From Labia minor (lineage: Eukaryota > Arthropoda > Insecta > Dermaptera > Spongiphoridae), in NCBI GenBank assembly GCA_963082975.1, contig OY720344.1, positions 72,816,546 to 72,880,545 on the forward strand: 64,000 nt of DNA. Reading direction: 5' to 3'. Under the pieces are notes generated by a model. That model ran no database searches. It saw nothing but the letters and a program-made list of their open reading frames with translations, and was not told where the DNA came from. This document shows positions 33,430-44,276 of the stretch, piece by piece (position 1 is the stretch's first letter; every line of letters begins with the position of its first letter). The position numbers and the translations under genes are program-made.

Positions 33430-34310
33430 TAGTTTTTTATAAATAACTCCTTTATTATTAAGATTAGGTAAACATGAATATAATGAAACTTTTAGTAAAT
33501 TCGATTCCCTATAAATTTAATACGATAGTATGATAATTCTCATAAAAATCGGTATTTATTGAGAAAATCAATAAAATATGCTTTGACACATCTTTAAACT
33601 ACCCTTACTTATGGTCCGATCTTGTCCAACAACAATCCAATCCCCGCCCATCATTCCCAAAAAAAAAACATCTAAATATCAAATTTCAATACAATATCTC
33701 ATTTTGATTAGACGTAATCTCGGTAACGAGCCGGTTCAAAAAATTTTTTTTGCAGTTTTGGATTCAGAACCGTCTGAAAAGTGAAAATCTCAAAGAATCT
33801 CGGAGCAAAAATTTTCAAAATTTTCCGATCATCGTATAAGCTATCCTTATTTCATGAGGAAAGCTAAAATGAATTACTTATAGCTGGAAAAAAAATATTT
33901 TCTTTCTAAAACTGTGAATACGAGTAAATAAAATACAAAATTAAATTTTTTTACCAGATTTTGTAAATTCAGTGTTTCATTTACAAAACTTTTTTAAATA
34001 TTTAATATAAAAAAAAATCTTAATGAAAAATTTGTCTTTGAGAGAGCCCGGGGGGGGGGGGGGCGCCATAGGAAGGTGGAGCGGCTAGTCAAAACCCCCC
34101 CCAGGATCAAATCCTGGTTGCGCCACTGGCCTGCACATTTCAACATTCATAACCATCTAATTTATATCCAATCTTTAATCCTTTTTATCTTGAAAACTAG
34201 AAGTTTCCCCAAGAATTGCCTAAAAGTTTCTTAGAATTAATCAAAGAATCAACTGGCGAAGTTTCATCAAATTCTGCGAGGTGTAGGGGCCATAGTATAT
34301 ATACCAATTA

Positions 34311-34972
34311 TTCAATAATAATATAAATAATAAATATTTAAATGATAAAACAATAGAGAATATATAAATATAAAATTAAATTGAAAATATAATATAAGTA
34401 TAAAAGATACTTAATAGTCTGAATTTTTTTTTTAGGTTAATAAATTTATAATTCTACTTACAATTAGCTTAAAAGCACAATATTCTTCTAAGAAAGAAAT
34501 TGACTCGATCTTATTCAATAATATATTATTGAATTGTTGAATTGATCGAATTGGAACACTAATTCAAAAATAAACTTTTAAACTATTATTTGAATTTGGG
34601 TTAGATTAAAATCACTTCACGATTAAACGTTGAATGAGCCGTAGGGATGTTAAGAAATTAGCTTAGCTTGACAGACGACCCTAAACGTCACACGTCACGT
34701 GACAAGTTGACAAGTTCAGAGTGGGTGTTTTTTTTTACCAGGGAGGTAGGGAGAGAAGCTTTAAAATAAAAGTTGTCGCCTATATGACGTCACAACCGCC
34801 ATATTGAGAATAGCAAAACATTATATTTTCCATTGATCTTCATGTTAATATAACATCAAATTTCGGGCCTTTTTTGTGGAACATAATGTGAGGAAAAATT
34901 TTTAATCTCTTTAAATTTTATTTTATTTCATCTGCAGGTCGTTTTGATATGGAAATATGTATATAAAAAATT
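34311..34972. other. Spacer with a TGACGTCA-containing stretch
   Basis: No gene. 34760-34860 (CTATATGACGTCACAACCGC, then an AATAGCAAAACATTATATT-like block) partly mirrors 36735-36830 in inverted orientation, hinting at another old repeat. Confidence 0.45.
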
Positions 34973-35613
34973 AGCTGGAGTGTCTCCACTCGACTATCTC
35001 GCAATTTGAATTGGATTAAATAACATAATATATTATATCTAAATTAAATTTAATTAATTATAAATTATAAATAATAAATAATAAATATTAAACCAGCGCA
35101 TGTTTGGCTTTTTGTTGATGGCACCACGTCACGTGTTGGCGCGTGAGATTTGCAGTGTTAAAAAATTAATTCTGGTAATTTCAGCGAATCAATCAAGCTG
35201 AAATTCTATATATAGCAGTTTTATACAATGTTTAATCATGTGAAAAATTATCAAACATATATCTTTATTTTTACGGTCACTTTAGAGGAAAAAAAATCAA
35301 AACGTTGTAGGTAATGACCCTCTTCCGGTTGAGCTACATTTCTCAAAAGTTGATAGAAAACTATGAATTTTGAATAATGTCCATGTACCAAATTTCATCA
35401 TTCTAGCTCAAACCGTTTTTGCGTAATCTTGCCTACATACATACATACACACATACACACATACACACATACACACACACATACACACACACAGACATTT
35501 TTCTCAACCTTAGTGAAAATGATTCAGGAACCTTCAAAACGTATAAAAACATCAAAATCTCAACATCGAAAATTTTCGTGATCGCAATACTATCTCTGGC
35601 GAGATAGTAAAAA
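34973..35613 (+). mobile_element. Family B short element, complete copy (reference)
   Basis: Starts AGCTGGAGTGTCTCCACTCG with a GAGTG-TCTC-CACTC hairpin, then subterminal ACTATCTCGC. The middle holds a (CATA/CA)n microsatellite (35433-35495). It ends with the perfect stem-loop ACTATCTC-TGGC-GAGATAGT (35589-35608) followed by AAAAAT. The 3' arm repeats the subterminal motif inverted. Non-coding. Confidence 0.95.
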
Positions 35614-35904
35614 TTAATGATAATGATTAGTCAATTAAAAAAAGAAATTATCATTAATTTAATAAAAAAATCATTACAAAAAACAAAATATAAACAAAAA
35701 ATATATTTATTAATGTATTTTAGATTTATTGGAAAGGTCAAAATATTTATTGAAATCCCTAAAAACAAATAATGACCAGCTACTAATGTACCATCCAAAA
35801 AAAAAACAGAATTGTTAGGTAAGGTTTGCATCTTGCAAATAAATTGAAAACAAGTCATAATAGAAAAAGTAGGATAAAAATTTGGATTTTATAATGTATG
35901 AGAA

Positions 35905-36541
35905 TAAGTTGACCTGTGGCCATGTCTGAACCGACCGACGGTTTGAAGTAAATTAATTTCAAGCTACAGAAACAATTTCAAATAATTTTAATATATCTAT
36001 TAATGTAATAAAAACAGATATGGATACATAAATAATAAATATAAACATTTTTAATTTTATTTTATTTATAATATATATGCAAGACCAGACTGTGACGTCA
36101 TGAATGGCTGGATGACGTCATATAATTTTAAATTAAGAAAAAAACTAATAAAGATGATTTTTCTCGAGAATAAAACCACCACAAAGTGCATGATTCGTGG
36201 TGATATATAAAAAAAATCTCCTCATGTGAAATTTGGTGTGAAAATAACCCTTCCCTTCCTATCGTCGATCGCTAATACTACCACTTCCGGTTTCCGGATT
36301 TGCACCAAAAGTTGATCAATTCATCCCACTGATGCATTAAGTAAATATACCAAACTTCATCAAAATCGGTTGAGCCGTTCAGGCTGTACACATCTATACG
36401 GACGGACGGATGGACGGACAGACATCATGCTAAAAATACTTTTTTCTGTTAAGAAAATGCATGATTCGTGGAGATATGTAAAAATCTCCACATGTGAAAT
36501 TTGGTGTGAAAACAATACCTCCCTTACTATCGTCGGTCGGT
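35905..36541 (+). mobile_element. Family A short element, complete copy
   Basis: TAAGTTGACCTGTGGCC to ATCGTCGGTCGGT with all blocks of the reference copy, including paired TGACGTCA sites, CGGACGGA microsatellite (about 36400-36420) and the terminal stem-loop. Flanked by GAGAA on the left and an A6 run on the right. Confidence 0.95.
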
Positions 36542-37867
36542 AAAAAATGTGCTTATTACTAATACCCTTGAAAATGAGTTAATTTAAAATCTAATAAACA
36601 ACAATTAAATATAAATTGAATTATTAAAAACTATTTCTAATGGTTAAATATATTAACTAAACTTAAAACAAAGAAGAAATAACTAAGAATAACTTTCAAA
36701 AATACGAGAAAATTTGAAACAAAATTGTTTTATATCCTGTATAAAATTCAATGTTTTGCTATTCACAATATGGCCGACAAGAATTTCTCCCTACTTTATT
36801 GGGGCCATCCCCCACTCCTTCAAACAAACGTTAGTGTCTCTGCTTTTTACTAACAATTTATTCTTCTCATTAAATCTTATAAATAAAAATGACTTTCGTA
36901 ATTGCATCACTCAATAACGCCTGGACCAATTTTGACAATTCTTTTTTTAAAATGTTCGTTGAAGTCCAAGGATGGTTTTTCCGGCGAGAAAAAATCGAAT
37001 AATTGTCGGGAAAACCCTAAAAACAGCCCTTTTCTTTACATTTTCTTATTGATGACGTCACAGCAAGGGAGGACGAACATTTGGAATAAAAGTTGTGCCT
37101 ATCTAACCTCCCTACCACTCCGAGAAATTCTCACAAAAAATGTTTATAATATTTTTACTTATTAAATCAAACTAAATATTATTTTTTATTTCAATATTTT
37201 TAATGTTAATACAATAATTTTTATTTTATAATTTTTAATGTTAATACAATAATTTTTATTTTATAATCTATAAAATAATTTAATTATTTTAAAAAACGGC
37301 GGTCTTCATTTTTTTTACTCTCTACTGACTGTGACTGTAAGGATGCTCTGTGCTGTGAATCCCTTCCTTCTCAGTGTCGAATAGAAATAGATGATATTAC
37401 TTGGATAAATAATAATAAGATAATTAATTAATTTTATCAAATAAATATCTAATTATTTTCAGGTAATTTTATATATATTTTAATATTATTATTATAGTTT
37501 TAATTTTTTTAAGTAATTTCTTTTTATTTTAATTTTTATATTTAAGCTAAATATCATTTAATATTTTTTAAATTTAATAATTTAATTAAATACATTTGTT
37601 TAAAATTGTTTTTCATAATATCAATTAGTTTTAATTTCTATTTAAAACGTTTTATTTATTTAATTTAATTTTATTTATTTTTTGATCATATTATTTGTAT
37701 TTTTATATTAATAATTGTTTTTTTTTAGATAATTTAAAACATTTCAATTGCCTTTTTTACTTGATTAATTTTGAATTTTGATTTTATTTATTTATTTACT
37801 TAAAAATTTAATTTTATTAAATAAATATCTAATTATTTTCAGGTAAGTTTATATATTTTTTATTTTT
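36542..37867. other. AT-rich spacer with a repeated splice-like motif
   Basis: No gene recognised. A ~50-base segment is repeated at 37432-37480 and 37812-37860; each copy contains AATTATTTTCAGGTAA, an acceptor-like and donor-like junction with no exon between. 36860-37130 is less AT-rich and resembles repetitive sequence (one TGACGTCA). Confidence 0.5.
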
Positions 37868-37985
37868 TAATCTCATTATGCTAGCTAAAATTGTTTGTTT
37901 GTATTATTGAGGACCCCAGTTCAATTCATTTTAATCAGATTGATGCAATGATGCAAAATTTAATAATTGTAATAAATTTCTATCT
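37868..37985 (-). mobile_element. Family C fragment
   Basis: ATTATGCTAGCTAAAATTGT, then TTGAGGACCCCAGTTCAATT and TGATGCAATGATGCA, reverse complement of separate blocks of the C copy at 18763-19404, here brought together by an internal deletion. Confidence 0.75.
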
Positions 37986-38195
37986 TGAAAATTGTTACAT
38001 ATTATTTAGGATATTATAAAAACAATTTCTTTCTTTAATTAATATTCATTTAAAATGATAATTAAAGAATATCTTATTCAAAATAAACTATTGAATAAAT
38101 ATGATCTAATATTATTAAATCTTATCTTATAATATCTCTCTTATAATCTTATCTCTTATAAATCTTTTATTTTTATTTTGTTTACTTTGTTTTTT

Positions 38196-38852
38196 ACCGA
38201 CCGACGATAGTAAGGGAGGTATTGTTTTCACACCAAATTTCACATGTGGAGATTTTTACATATCTCCACGAATCATGCATTTTCTTAACAGAAAAAAGTA
38301 TTTTTAGCATCATGTCTGTCCGTGCGTCCGTCCGTCCTTCCGTCTGTCCGTATAGATCCGTATAGATGTGAACGGCTCAACCGATTTTGATGAAATTTGG
38401 TATATTTACTTAATGCATCAGAGGGATGAATTGATCAACTTTTGGTGCAAATCCGGAAACCGGAAGTGGTAGTATTAGCGATCGACGATAGGATGGGAAG
38501 GGTTATTTTCACACCAAATTTCACATGAGGAGATATTTTTACATATCATCACGAATGTATTGGTTTTATCCTCGGGAAAAATCATCTTCATTATGTTTTT
38601 CTTAATTTAAAATTATATGACGTCACCCAGCCCTTCATGACGTCACAGCCTCCGTATTATGATCACGGGCAACGCCGGCTACTTCAGCTATATATTATAA
38701 ATAAAATAAAATTAAAAATATTTATGTTCTATGCCTATCTGTTTTTTATTACATTAATAGATATATTAAAATTATTTGAAATTGTTTCTGTAGCTGGAAA
38801 TTAATTTATTTCAAACCGTCCGTCGGTTCGGAACTGGCCACAGGTCAACTTA
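38196..38852 (-). mobile_element. Family A short element, complete copy
   Basis: Reverse-oriented copy from ACCGACCGACGATAGTAAGG to CCACAGGTCAACTTA with stem-loop, microsatellite (38310-38350, TCCG/TCTG units), one perfect TGACGTCA and the subterminal motif. Between the TGACGTCA region and the AT-rich part, 38652-38693 differs from other copies and contains GATCACGGGCAACGCCGGCT, possibly a small Helitron-type end. Confidence 0.9.
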
Positions 38853-38984
38853 TTTTTAAATAAATTAATAACATTTAAAGTAGCATAAAAAAATAATCGA
38901 GGCAGGAAAAGTGATGGGGTTTGAAATTAATAGTGATAATGCAAAATATAATTAGTATCAGAGCGAATAATACTTGCAAAGAAT

Positions 38985-39425
38985 TTAAATCGAGGTTGCA
39001 ATCGGGAAATTATTATCAAAGGGGATCAAAATTAAAATATATAAAACAATTATTTTTTCTGTTGTATTATATGGGTGGGAGGTATGGTCTATAACCCTGG
39101 GAGATGAGAGTAGATTCAAAGTATTTGAGAATAGGATTCTTCCCAGCATTTATGGGCCAAAGAAAGATGAGGACACCGGGGAATAGCGGAGACTGCATAA
39201 CAAGGAATTGCATGACCTCTATGCATCTCTAGATATAGGTCATAAAATAGAGAAGGCTGGGATCGGCAGGGCACATGGCTAGAATGGGAGAGGAAAAATA
39301 TATTGGTGGGGAGTTCGATTGGAAAACGTCCGTGTGGAAGACCAATTGTGAACAGGGTGGACAATGTAGGAAGGAACGTGAGTGAGATGGGACAGGGTAG
39401 GAGTTAGATGGTTATAGCTCAGAAT
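38985..39425 (+). pseudogene. RTE-like LINE 3' remnant
   Basis: Plus-strand nucleotides match the LINE at 42536-43350 (GGGAGATGAGAGTAGATTC, GCATTTATGGGCCAAAGAAA) but the frame is broken throughout by small deletions. It ends at GACACTCGGGG, where Helitron-like terminal sequence begins. Confidence 0.7.
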
Positions 39426-39503
39426 AGGGACACTCGGGGGGGGTACAGGGGGCGGAGCCCCCGTCTAGGTGTGGAGAGCGCCGAAGGCGCTCGGAGCAGC
39501 TAG
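39425..39503 (+). mobile_element. Helitron-type 3' terminus
   Basis: Two GC-rich hairpins: GGGGGCGGAGCCCCC, then GAGCGCC-GAA-GGCGCTC with a perfect 7-bp stem, followed after seven bases by CTAG and T. A stem-loop close to a CTRR end is the Helitron 3' signature. A diverged inverted copy lies at 39656-39715. The rest of the element is not identified. Confidence 0.55.
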
Positions 39504-40351
39504 TTATAAATATAAATATAAAAAAACTTATAAAAAAATTATTTTATTATTTTTAGTCCATTGGAAAAACGTTATTTTATAAATGTTTTTTTTTTATATT
39601 TATATAATTTTATTCTTTTTAGTGGAATTTTAATTTGATAAATTTATTTAATATAACAAGAGAGCAGGCGCTCTGCGAAGCTAGACAGGGAGCTCAGCCC
39701 CCTATGCCCCCTGTGTAATACATACTAATTTGTTGAAAGTATGTATGCGAAAGGTTTTAATTCATTTTAATTCAATCAGTATATTTTTTATTTCATTTGG
39801 ATTTTCGTTTCCACTCAAATTTGTAAATTGAACTATTTTTTAAAATATAAATTTAAATATAAATAATATTGCTTACTTTGTTTTAGGAAATATTAATCAA
39901 TAGTCGAACCCGTTGCAAACGGTGTTTGCAATTTCAGTTTTAAACTTAATTTATCGTGGTTTGCAGCACTTAATTAAATAGTTCTTTGAACACAATATTT
40001 TTCGTATACCAATCATCATAATAATTATAATATATTATAATAATAATAATAAGATAGAAAAGATAGATATCATCATTCATGTGAAAAATATATTAATAAA
40101 CATTTGTATAAATTTGAGAAATACAAACATATTACAGATAATTGATATTTATCTTAAATTTCTCCCATAATCTAAAAGCAATTATTCAAAGAAAATATAC
40201 TGTATAAAGATTTCATCATTCCAATAAAGAATATAAAAATAAACATTTGTATAAATTTGAGAAATACAAATATATTACAGATAATAAAAATTTAGCTTAT
40301 ATTTCTCCTATAATCTAAAAGCAAGTTGTATAAATATAATATAATTAAGTA
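39504..40351. other. AT-rich spacer with inverted copy of the hairpin end
   Basis: 39656-39715 (AGAGCAGGCGCTCTGCGAAG, CTAGACAGGGAGCTCAGCCC) is a diverged inverted copy of 39425-39503. Otherwise no feature. A ~55-base segment (AACATTTGTATAAATTTGAG) is repeated at about 40100 and 40242. Confidence 0.5.
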
Positions 40352-41075
40352 CAGTGGCGCAACCAGGGGGGGGGGAGTTTTGGGGGTTAAACCAATCGAT
40401 ATTTTGATGAAACTCATTGTATCGATAGGGAATCACGACAAAACTTTCTGGGTAATCGGAAAACGTGCACTACTCAATCATTCGCGAGAAAATTGTAATT
40501 ACAAATCAGAAAATGGTAGTTGAAAAATCGCAAGCGTTTATGAACTTAATTTAAAAGCTATATCGTATACAATTCCCATTTTTGACGTTGCTGGAGATTT
40601 GAACCAGCAACGTCAAAAATGCTAGTCCAGGGCACTACTGTTATAGATATGGGAATTGTATACGAAATAGCTTTTAAATTAAGTTCATAAACGCTTGCGA
40701 TTTTTCAATTACCATGAAATTATTTTTTTTTTTTTAATGATTTTTTTAATTAATATATTAATACAATTTTTAAACAAAATTAATTATTTCTTTATTTTAT
40801 TGTTAATCCGTAAATATCCTGTGAAAATAAATGTATAAACGCCAAATAAATTTGACACATTTTATTTAATAATTTTTATAATTAATATATTAATACAATT
40901 TTTAAACAAAAGTAGTTCATAAACGTTTGCGATTTTTCAATTAGGATTTTTTGATTTTTAAATATTATTTTCTCGCGAACGGTTGAGTAGTGCAGTTTTT
41001 TCGATTACCCAGAAAGTTTTGACGTGATACCCTATCGATTCACTAAGTTTAATCAAAAACGATTGGTATCACGTC
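40352..41075. mobile_element. Foldback repeat with nested inverted arms
   Basis: Begins with the same CAGTGGCGCAACCAGG end as 30600, then a G run. Outer arms: about 40391-40548 and 40914-41068 (CAAAACTTTCTGGGTAATCG against CGATTACCCAGAAAGTTTTG). Inner arms: 40519-40583 and 40650-40712, with a GACGTTGCTGG/CCAGCAACGTC core at 40594-40618. No protein. The matching right-hand CAGTGGCG end was not found. Confidence 0.8.
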
Positions 41076-41713
41076 GTGTCCTTCCCTTGTAAGGATAAAA
41101 TATAACCATTCCATCTTTAAATTTGTTACAACAAAAGATATCAATATCAACAAACCGCTTCCATTTCAAAACCCAGGCATATAATTAGAAAAAAAAATTG
41201 AAATGGTTGAAGTCAATGATCCATGGACTAAAAGTTAGCCATTATAAAGAAAAAATTGAGGAGTCTGCTATATTCAATCGTGTGCTGTTGTTTTCGAACT
41301 GTTGTTTTTTTTCATAACTATTTATACAAGTGATAGAGCTAAGAATTTACACCCGAAGGGAAATCCAAATTTAAGTTGGATAAAAAAATAATAAAAAATA
41401 GAATTGATGTTCCGTTACAAGTTCTTTCTTTTTTTTATTCCACCCGTTTGCCAAAGCCAAATATTGAAAGTAATATTGATTGAACTGTATGGGGGAAGTG
41501 GGAATTCAAAAGGGATTAAGAGAAAGTTTTTCGATAAATAAAATATAAATAAATATATAAATAAAAAAGAAAAGAAAATAATCTGAGATATAATAATAAT
41601 AATAATATCCAATGTAGAGATTTTTATTTTTGAGGAGTGGTGAGGGTATAGAGGAGGGGATAAACTTTCTTTCTCACAGAATAAAATAATAGAATAAATA
41701 CTAAGAAGACTAA

Positions 41714-41754
<41 letters not shown>

Positions 41755-42535
41755 TAACTGCTCAGAGCGCCTTCAACAATACCTCCCTTACTATCGTCGG
41801 TAGATAAAAATGTTTAGATATTATTGTAGACATTTTTATTCTGTAAATTAAATAATTTTATTTCATTTAAGTTAATATCTATTAAATATATTTTGCTCTC
41901 TACATTGCTTATCTAATTCTCACAATATATTAAGATCATATAAATTGGAATTATTTATTAATTATTTATGTCAACTTATTTAAAATTTGATATCTGAATG
42001 TTGTCATTCAAAGAATGTTTATATTTATATTTTTTATGTTATATTTATATTTATAATTTATTTTTTTTAATATTGGCCTTTTTAAATTATTTATAAAACA
42101 CTGAAAACATTCAAGATTATATGAATAAATAATTTTAATTTTGATCTCATTTTTTAATTTTCAAGTAAGTAAGATATTATTATGGGTGGATTCACAATAT
42201 ATGAAGGGACACTTTTAGAAATGTGGATGTTGATATAACATTTACAATAATAATATATAATTAATTTACTGATTAAATTAAAATATATTAAAATTAAAAA
42301 CACAAAAACAAATAAATGTTTTATCTAATATACTGATTGAACAGCTAGTATAGTATAGTATTTTATATTTACGCAGTCGCTGTATAATAAATTGATAACG
42401 TCATTTAATTCTCCTATATCGAATCGAATAAAGATAAATCTTCTAAACGTTGTGAAATAATTTCAATTTAAATGCTCATAGTATCTATGTTCTCCAAACC
42501 TAATTTGACACAGATTGTTTCGCAATTTACCCAGA
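41076..42535. other. AT-rich spacer with (AT)n and repeat remnants
   Basis: No gene recognised. (AT)n at about 41719-41752. 41757-41805 contains CTGCTCAGAGCGCCTTC and then CTCCCTTACTATCGTCGGT, scraps of the hairpin end at 39473-39503 and of family A. 41799-41945 matches 26225-26355. Confidence 0.55.
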
Positions 42536-43350
42536 TATGCATTAAAGACTGCTAGGAATTGCTTAAGGGGGCCAACGACTGTATCTATCTATCTCTGTGA
42601 CTCTACGGAACTCGAAAGTTCTTGGCTGCAACAACCACACCCCTCCAAGTATTCCTATTCTGAGCCACAACCTTCCAGTCCCTATTCTCTCCCATCTCTC
42701 TCACATCCTTTCCCACATAATCCACCCACCGTGTCCTTGGTCTTCCAAGAGGACGTGTTCCACTCAGTTTCCCTACTAATATATTTTTTGCCATTCTATC
42801 TTCTCCCATTCTAGCCACGTGTCCTGCCCACCGTAGCTTTCTCAATTTTATAATTCTAACTATATCTGAAGTTGCATAGAGGTCATGCAATTCCTCGTTA
42901 TGCAATCTTCGCCATTCCCCGGTGACCTCAACTTTCTTTGGCCCATAAATGCTTCGCAGAATCCTATTCTCAAATACTCTAAATCTACTCTCGTCACCTA
43001 AGGTCATAGACCATGCCTCACATCCATATAATACAACCGGTAAAATAATTGTTTTATATATTTTAATTTTTATCCCCTTTGTTGAATGTAACCTCGCTTT
43101 AAACTCATCTCGAATATTATTATCTTTCGTTATCACAGAACCTAAGTATTTAAATTTTTCTACATTTTGAAATTCTAAATCTTGTATATTAAGATTTTGT
43201 GTGTTAATACTATTCCTCTCTGTTACTAAATACTTTGTCTTAGCATTATTAATTTCTAGTCCCTCCTCTTTTCCTGCTTCAATTAATTTTTCTACACTAT
43301 CTATAAATGCAATTGCCGAATCTCCTATTATATTTAAGTCGTCTGCTTAA
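42536..43350 (-). pseudogene. RTE-like LINE, reverse transcriptase 3' part
   Basis: The minus strand reads a stop-ADDLNIIGD stretch (a stop codon replaces Tyr of YADD), then NNAKTKYLV, YLGSVITKDNNIRDEFKARL, VLYGCEAWSMTLGDE, LRKLRWAGHVARMGEDRMAK, GRPRTRWVDYVGKDVREMG. This order is the thumb and C-terminal region of RTE-type elements. It ends VVVAAKNFRVP and is followed by a (TATC)n-like tail at 42580-42600. The 5' part is missing. Other copies: 25450, 38985, 56715. Confidence 0.85.
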
Positions 43351-43424
43351 CCTAATACTTGATTTTTTTTTTGTTTAATTCGATTCATACTCTGCTCTTC
43401 TTCAGAATTGCTCTGCTCACAGAC

Positions 43425-44178
43425 AATTTGAAAAAGATTTTGTTGAAAACAAATTTGGTTTGGCTTGCGACATTTGTGGTAGATTGTGGTTTAAAAATGA
43501 TTTGAAATATTTATCGAATAACGATACTACTACAAATATTGAATTTATAAGAACATTGCTCTCAAGCATTGATATACTGCAAATAAAAATATGTTCGACT
43601 TGCTTTACATACATCAATTCAAAAGCAAAATATTCCACCACTATCAGTTTACAATGGATTTAAGTATCCTCCACTTCCAGACTGTCTTAAAGAATTTCCT
43701 TTGGATTTGTTGTCTGAAAGACTTATATCACCAAGGATTCCATTTATGCAAATTCGTAGGCTTCGGCATATTCATGGTCAATATGGAATTTATGGGCAAG
43801 TAATAAATGTTCCAATCGAAGTAAATACAATGGTGAACCTGTTACCAAGACATTTTGATGATGGCCATTCCATAACAGTCCATATTAAAAGGAAAAAAAA
43901 TCACAAATCCAGCTACGTATAAGGTATAATCAAAAAAAGAAAAATAAAAGTTTGGTTACGATATTTAAAAGATACTCCTCTTTACAAATCCTATAACATT
44001 TGCATTGACGAGCATTTTTTAAACGATAGCAATTATGATGTTGAGCATGAAATTATCTTTGATGAAGATGGTGACAATGACATTTTAGAACAAATCCCCA
44101 TTGAGGAAAGTTTAATTGCACAGCAGCAAACCTTAATGTGGAACGACGAGATGTACTTGAGAATCGCTCCAGCAGAAG
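43425..44178 (+). pseudogene. Helentron N-terminal region (DUF6570-like)
   Basis: Opens with LACDICGRLWFKNDL (a CxxC pair followed by a second pair CSTC). After a shift near 43650 follow MQIRRLRHIHGQYGIYGQVI, NVPIEVNTMVNLLPRHFDD and HIKRKKNHKSS. A stop at 43920 interrupts; the same frame continues as KVWLRYLKDTPLYKSYN and an acidic stretch, ending at GCAGAAG before a GT-AG intron. The role of this region in transposition is not established. Confidence 0.8.
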
Positions 44179-44276
44179 GTAGTTTTTAATTTTATTTTTA
44201 TTTTAATATTTCTTTGTGATTTATTTAAATATAATAAAATATAAACTGTAGATATTTACTTTTGTTTTATTTTCAG
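44179..44276 (+). other. Probable spliceosomal intron in the Helentron gene
   Basis: 98 bases, GTAGTT at the start and a pyrimidine-rich TTTTATTTTCAG at the end, very AT-rich, with an in-frame stop at its start. Removing it joins a frame ending in an APAE context to one that continues NVPKNLLFDEHAEELSFP in phase, matching the unbroken order in related proteins. Confidence 0.75.

Larger units (their letters stand above)
30600..34128. mobile_element. DNA element with CAGTGGCGCAACCAGG ends and 8-bp target duplication
   Basis: Both ends carry the 16-base inverted repeat CAGTGGCGCAACCAGG. GCCTGCAC flanks it on both sides (30592-30599, 34129-34136). An 8-bp duplication and CAG-type ends fit hAT. 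Most of the length is made of later insertions (MULE 31032-32197, mariner 32253-33429), so the element itself may be small and non-autonomous. A long G run lies near the right end (about 34049-34064). The same end sequence occurs alone at 40352. Confidence 0.85.
30231..34310. mobile_element. Outer element with ~170-bp inverted ends
   Basis: GGTATATATACTATGGCCCC opens the left end, and its complement closes the right. The arms (about 30231-30400 and 34140-34303) agree through the AATTTGATGAAACTTCGCC and TCTAGTTTTC blocks. All other elements of this nest lie between them. No protein of its own was identified and the target duplication is unclear. A separate foldback pair lies inside the left end (30439-30542). 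Confidence 0.7.

Noticed and set aside
40594-40640. tRNA gene at the palindrome core
   Set aside because: A B-box-like word is present, but no A box or cloverleaf; the word is part of the inverted-repeat core.
42515-42814. 99-codon plus-strand frame rich in Ser/Pro
   Set aside because: Antisense shadow of the RTE-like LINE reverse transcriptase, which has clear motifs on the minus strand.
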